The position numbers were made by a program, and so were the translations under genes. DNA of 64,000 nt, from contig NZ_NFLH01000003.1 of the NCBI RefSeq assembly GCF_002160815.1, positions 1 through 64,000 on the forward strand, in the 5' to 3' direction. Position 1 is the first letter of the stretch. Every line of letters starts with the position of its first letter. The stretch comes from Massilimicrobiota sp. An134. GTDB lineage: Bacteria; Bacillota_I; Bacilli_A; Erysipelotrichales; Coprobacillaceae. Shown here piece after piece: positions 62,972-64,000 of the stretch. The notes under the pieces were generated by a model that made no database searches, was not told where the DNA came from, and was given only the letters and a program-made list of their open reading frames with translations.

Positions 62972-63998
62972 CAATATCTTCATAATAATAAGAATATGGA
63001 TGTTCTTTGAGATATTCATCAATTGCTTTTCGACCTTTATCAGGATAATTGGTAATCAGTCCACTTACTCCCATATCTAAATACTGTTTCATTTTCTTAC
63101 CATTATCTACCGTCCATATATAAATAGGAATCATTTGAGATGTTGCCTTTTGGATTAGAGATGTACTCGCACGATTCTCTTCAATCGCTAAAAAATCTAT
63201 ATCCATATCCCAAATACTATTATCTATATCACCAATACTTCCATAAATACAATAACCAACCCACCACTTTGGATACAAATGCTGTAAATAAGCAACACTT
63301 TGATAATGCAGTGACATAAAGATAGCTTGTGATTCAAAATGATATTTTTGTATAATCTTGACAACTTCATCTACCATTTTTCGATAGTTGTCATTGGTTG
63401 GCTTGAATTCAATCAGTAATTTGACATCTAATTGTTGTTCCTGCATTTTTTGAATCAGATGTTCTAAAGAGATAGGACTAGCCGTTAATCTCTGGTCATG
63501 TAAAGATAGATTTTCAAATTCCTGAGCCGATAATTTTGAAACGGGTGAAGAAGAGTCAGATAATCGAGACATCGTTGTATCATGATAAACAACAGGAATT
63601 TGATCTTGTGAAAGCTGAATATCAATTTCCGCAAAATCACTGCCACACTGATTGGCATTTTCAACAGCTTCAAAAGTATTTTCTATGACATATCCTGAAC
63701 CTCTATGCCCGATCACATAAGGCTTATGTAATCTTGAATCTTGATGCAAATAAACGAAGCTTCCAACAATCACACAGACAATACAAATCAAACGAATCGT
63801 TTTTTTATAAGTCTGAATCCATTGAATTTGAAAAACACGCTGTTTTATTTTTTCAATCAATGATGTGAAATGATTTTGAATATTAGCTAATGTCTGTTGT
63901 AAACGGGTTGTATCCATCTGAACATCCTGAATTGTCATAAAATGCGTTTCATATTGACAAAATAGAGATGCCAGAAATCTTAAAAAGAATATCATTGC
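62949..63998 (-). CDS. Membrane-linked glycerophosphodiester phosphodiesterase (5' end outside window)
   Basis: The frame is open to the window edge, so the N-terminus is missing. The visible part has a hydrophobic stretch near the edge, one clear span (RLICIVCVIVGSFVYLH) and then a GDPD domain: VIGHRGSGYVIENTFEA, FAEIDIQLSQDQIPVVYHD and ADF-like FEFKP (LIEFKPTN) metal ligands. Proteins of this type usually carry a multi-span membrane domain in front. It would cleave glycerophosphodiesters outside the membrane. The only ATG at 63995 is probably internal. Confidence 0.85.
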   Translation of the reverse strand, partial: AMIFFLRFLASLFCQYETHFMTIQDVQMDTTRLQQTLANIQNHFTSLIEKIKQRVFQIQWIQTYKKTIRLICIVCVIVGSFVYLHQDSRLHKPYVIGHRGSGYVIENTFEAVENANQCGSDFAEIDIQLSQDQIPVVYHDTTMSRLSDSSSPVSKLSAQEFENLSLHDQRLTASPISLEHLIQKMQEQQLDVKLLIEFKPTNDNYRKMVDEVVKIIQKYHFESQAIFMSLHYQSVAYLQHLYPKWWVGYCIYGSIGDIDNSIWDMDIDFLAIEENRASTSLIQKATSQMIPIYIWTVDNGKKMKQYLDMGVSGLITNYPDKGRKAIDEYLKEHPYSYYYEDIEKAGYPA

Positions 63999-64000
63999 AA

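Overview
The window is AT-rich DNA from a low-GC Gram-positive gut anaerobe. The gene set is a fermentative Firmicute with no respiratory genes visible: pyruvate formate-lyase and its activase, a class II aldolase, a ROK fructokinase, a T-box-controlled trpS, ComFA/ComFC, Spx, a SecA lacking the zinc tail, and galactofuranose genes. I infer class Erysipelotrichia (Coprobacillus/Faecalibacillus-like). That placement is by gene content and codon bias, not by a marker-gene tree.

Positions 1-3060 are an island of mobile-element debris with higher GC. It holds the C-terminal end of an IS110-family transposase, the 5' part of a phage/ICE-type integrase fused to the 3' end of one IS21-like element, an istA/istB remnant of a second IS21-like element, a small ICE-type protein, a cluster of ATTAGCA repeats, and an intact tRNA-Arg(CCT) followed by two truncated 5' halves of the same tRNA. 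The half-tRNAs look like attachment-site scars from repeated integration at this tRNA.

From about 3.1 kb on, the window is chromosomal backbone, mostly on the minus strand. 3.2-8.9 kb carries cysE and an operon of RNase HI, a BRCT exonuclease, a GNAT acetyltransferase, UDP-galactopyranose mutase, a GT2 glycosyltransferase and a PAP2 protein. 9-18 kb carries pepT, a DagK-like lipid kinase, a PspC protein, a ROK kinase, a metallophosphoesterase lipoprotein, an orphan PTS IIB, the DUF4125/DUF4037 pair and pflA. 18-23.2 kb carries a toxin-antitoxin pair, a decayed gene, a half-size ChrA pair and a pyruvate formate-lyase operon in three pieces.

23.2-31.6 kb carries a cysteine-less EIIB protein, RodA, a RluA synthase with NAD kinase, a CYTH protein, CutC, an N-terminal-nucleophile asparaginase, a c-di-GMP phosphodiesterase and Spx. 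31.7-45.3 kb carries T-box/trpS, a YjbA-like protein, a BTAD-type regulator interrupted by an in-frame TGA, fba, an aminotransferase, TrmH, a Sel1-repeat protein, a UPF0303/Gfo-Idh-MocA trio, an RpiR regulator, RlmA with RluA, and a papain-like protein. 45.4-64 kb carries a MATE pump, an acyl-ACP thioesterase, a heterodimeric ABC exporter divergent from a LysR regulator, a PadR-like/DUF6120-like pair, secA-prfB-yitT, a cold shock protein, a flavoprotein, comFA-comFC, asnB and a membrane-linked glycerophosphodiesterase cut by the window edge.

The most striking system is the pyruvate formate-lyase operon at 20435-22988. The 690-residue catalytic protein stops just before the glycyl-radical domain. 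That domain is encoded separately as an 80-residue protein with its own strong ribosome binding site. Between them lies a 68-residue protein that resembles the start of the radical domain but has no radical glycine loop, carrying instead two cysteines and an acidic tail. This looks like an obligately split glycyl radical enzyme with a decoy-like third subunit.
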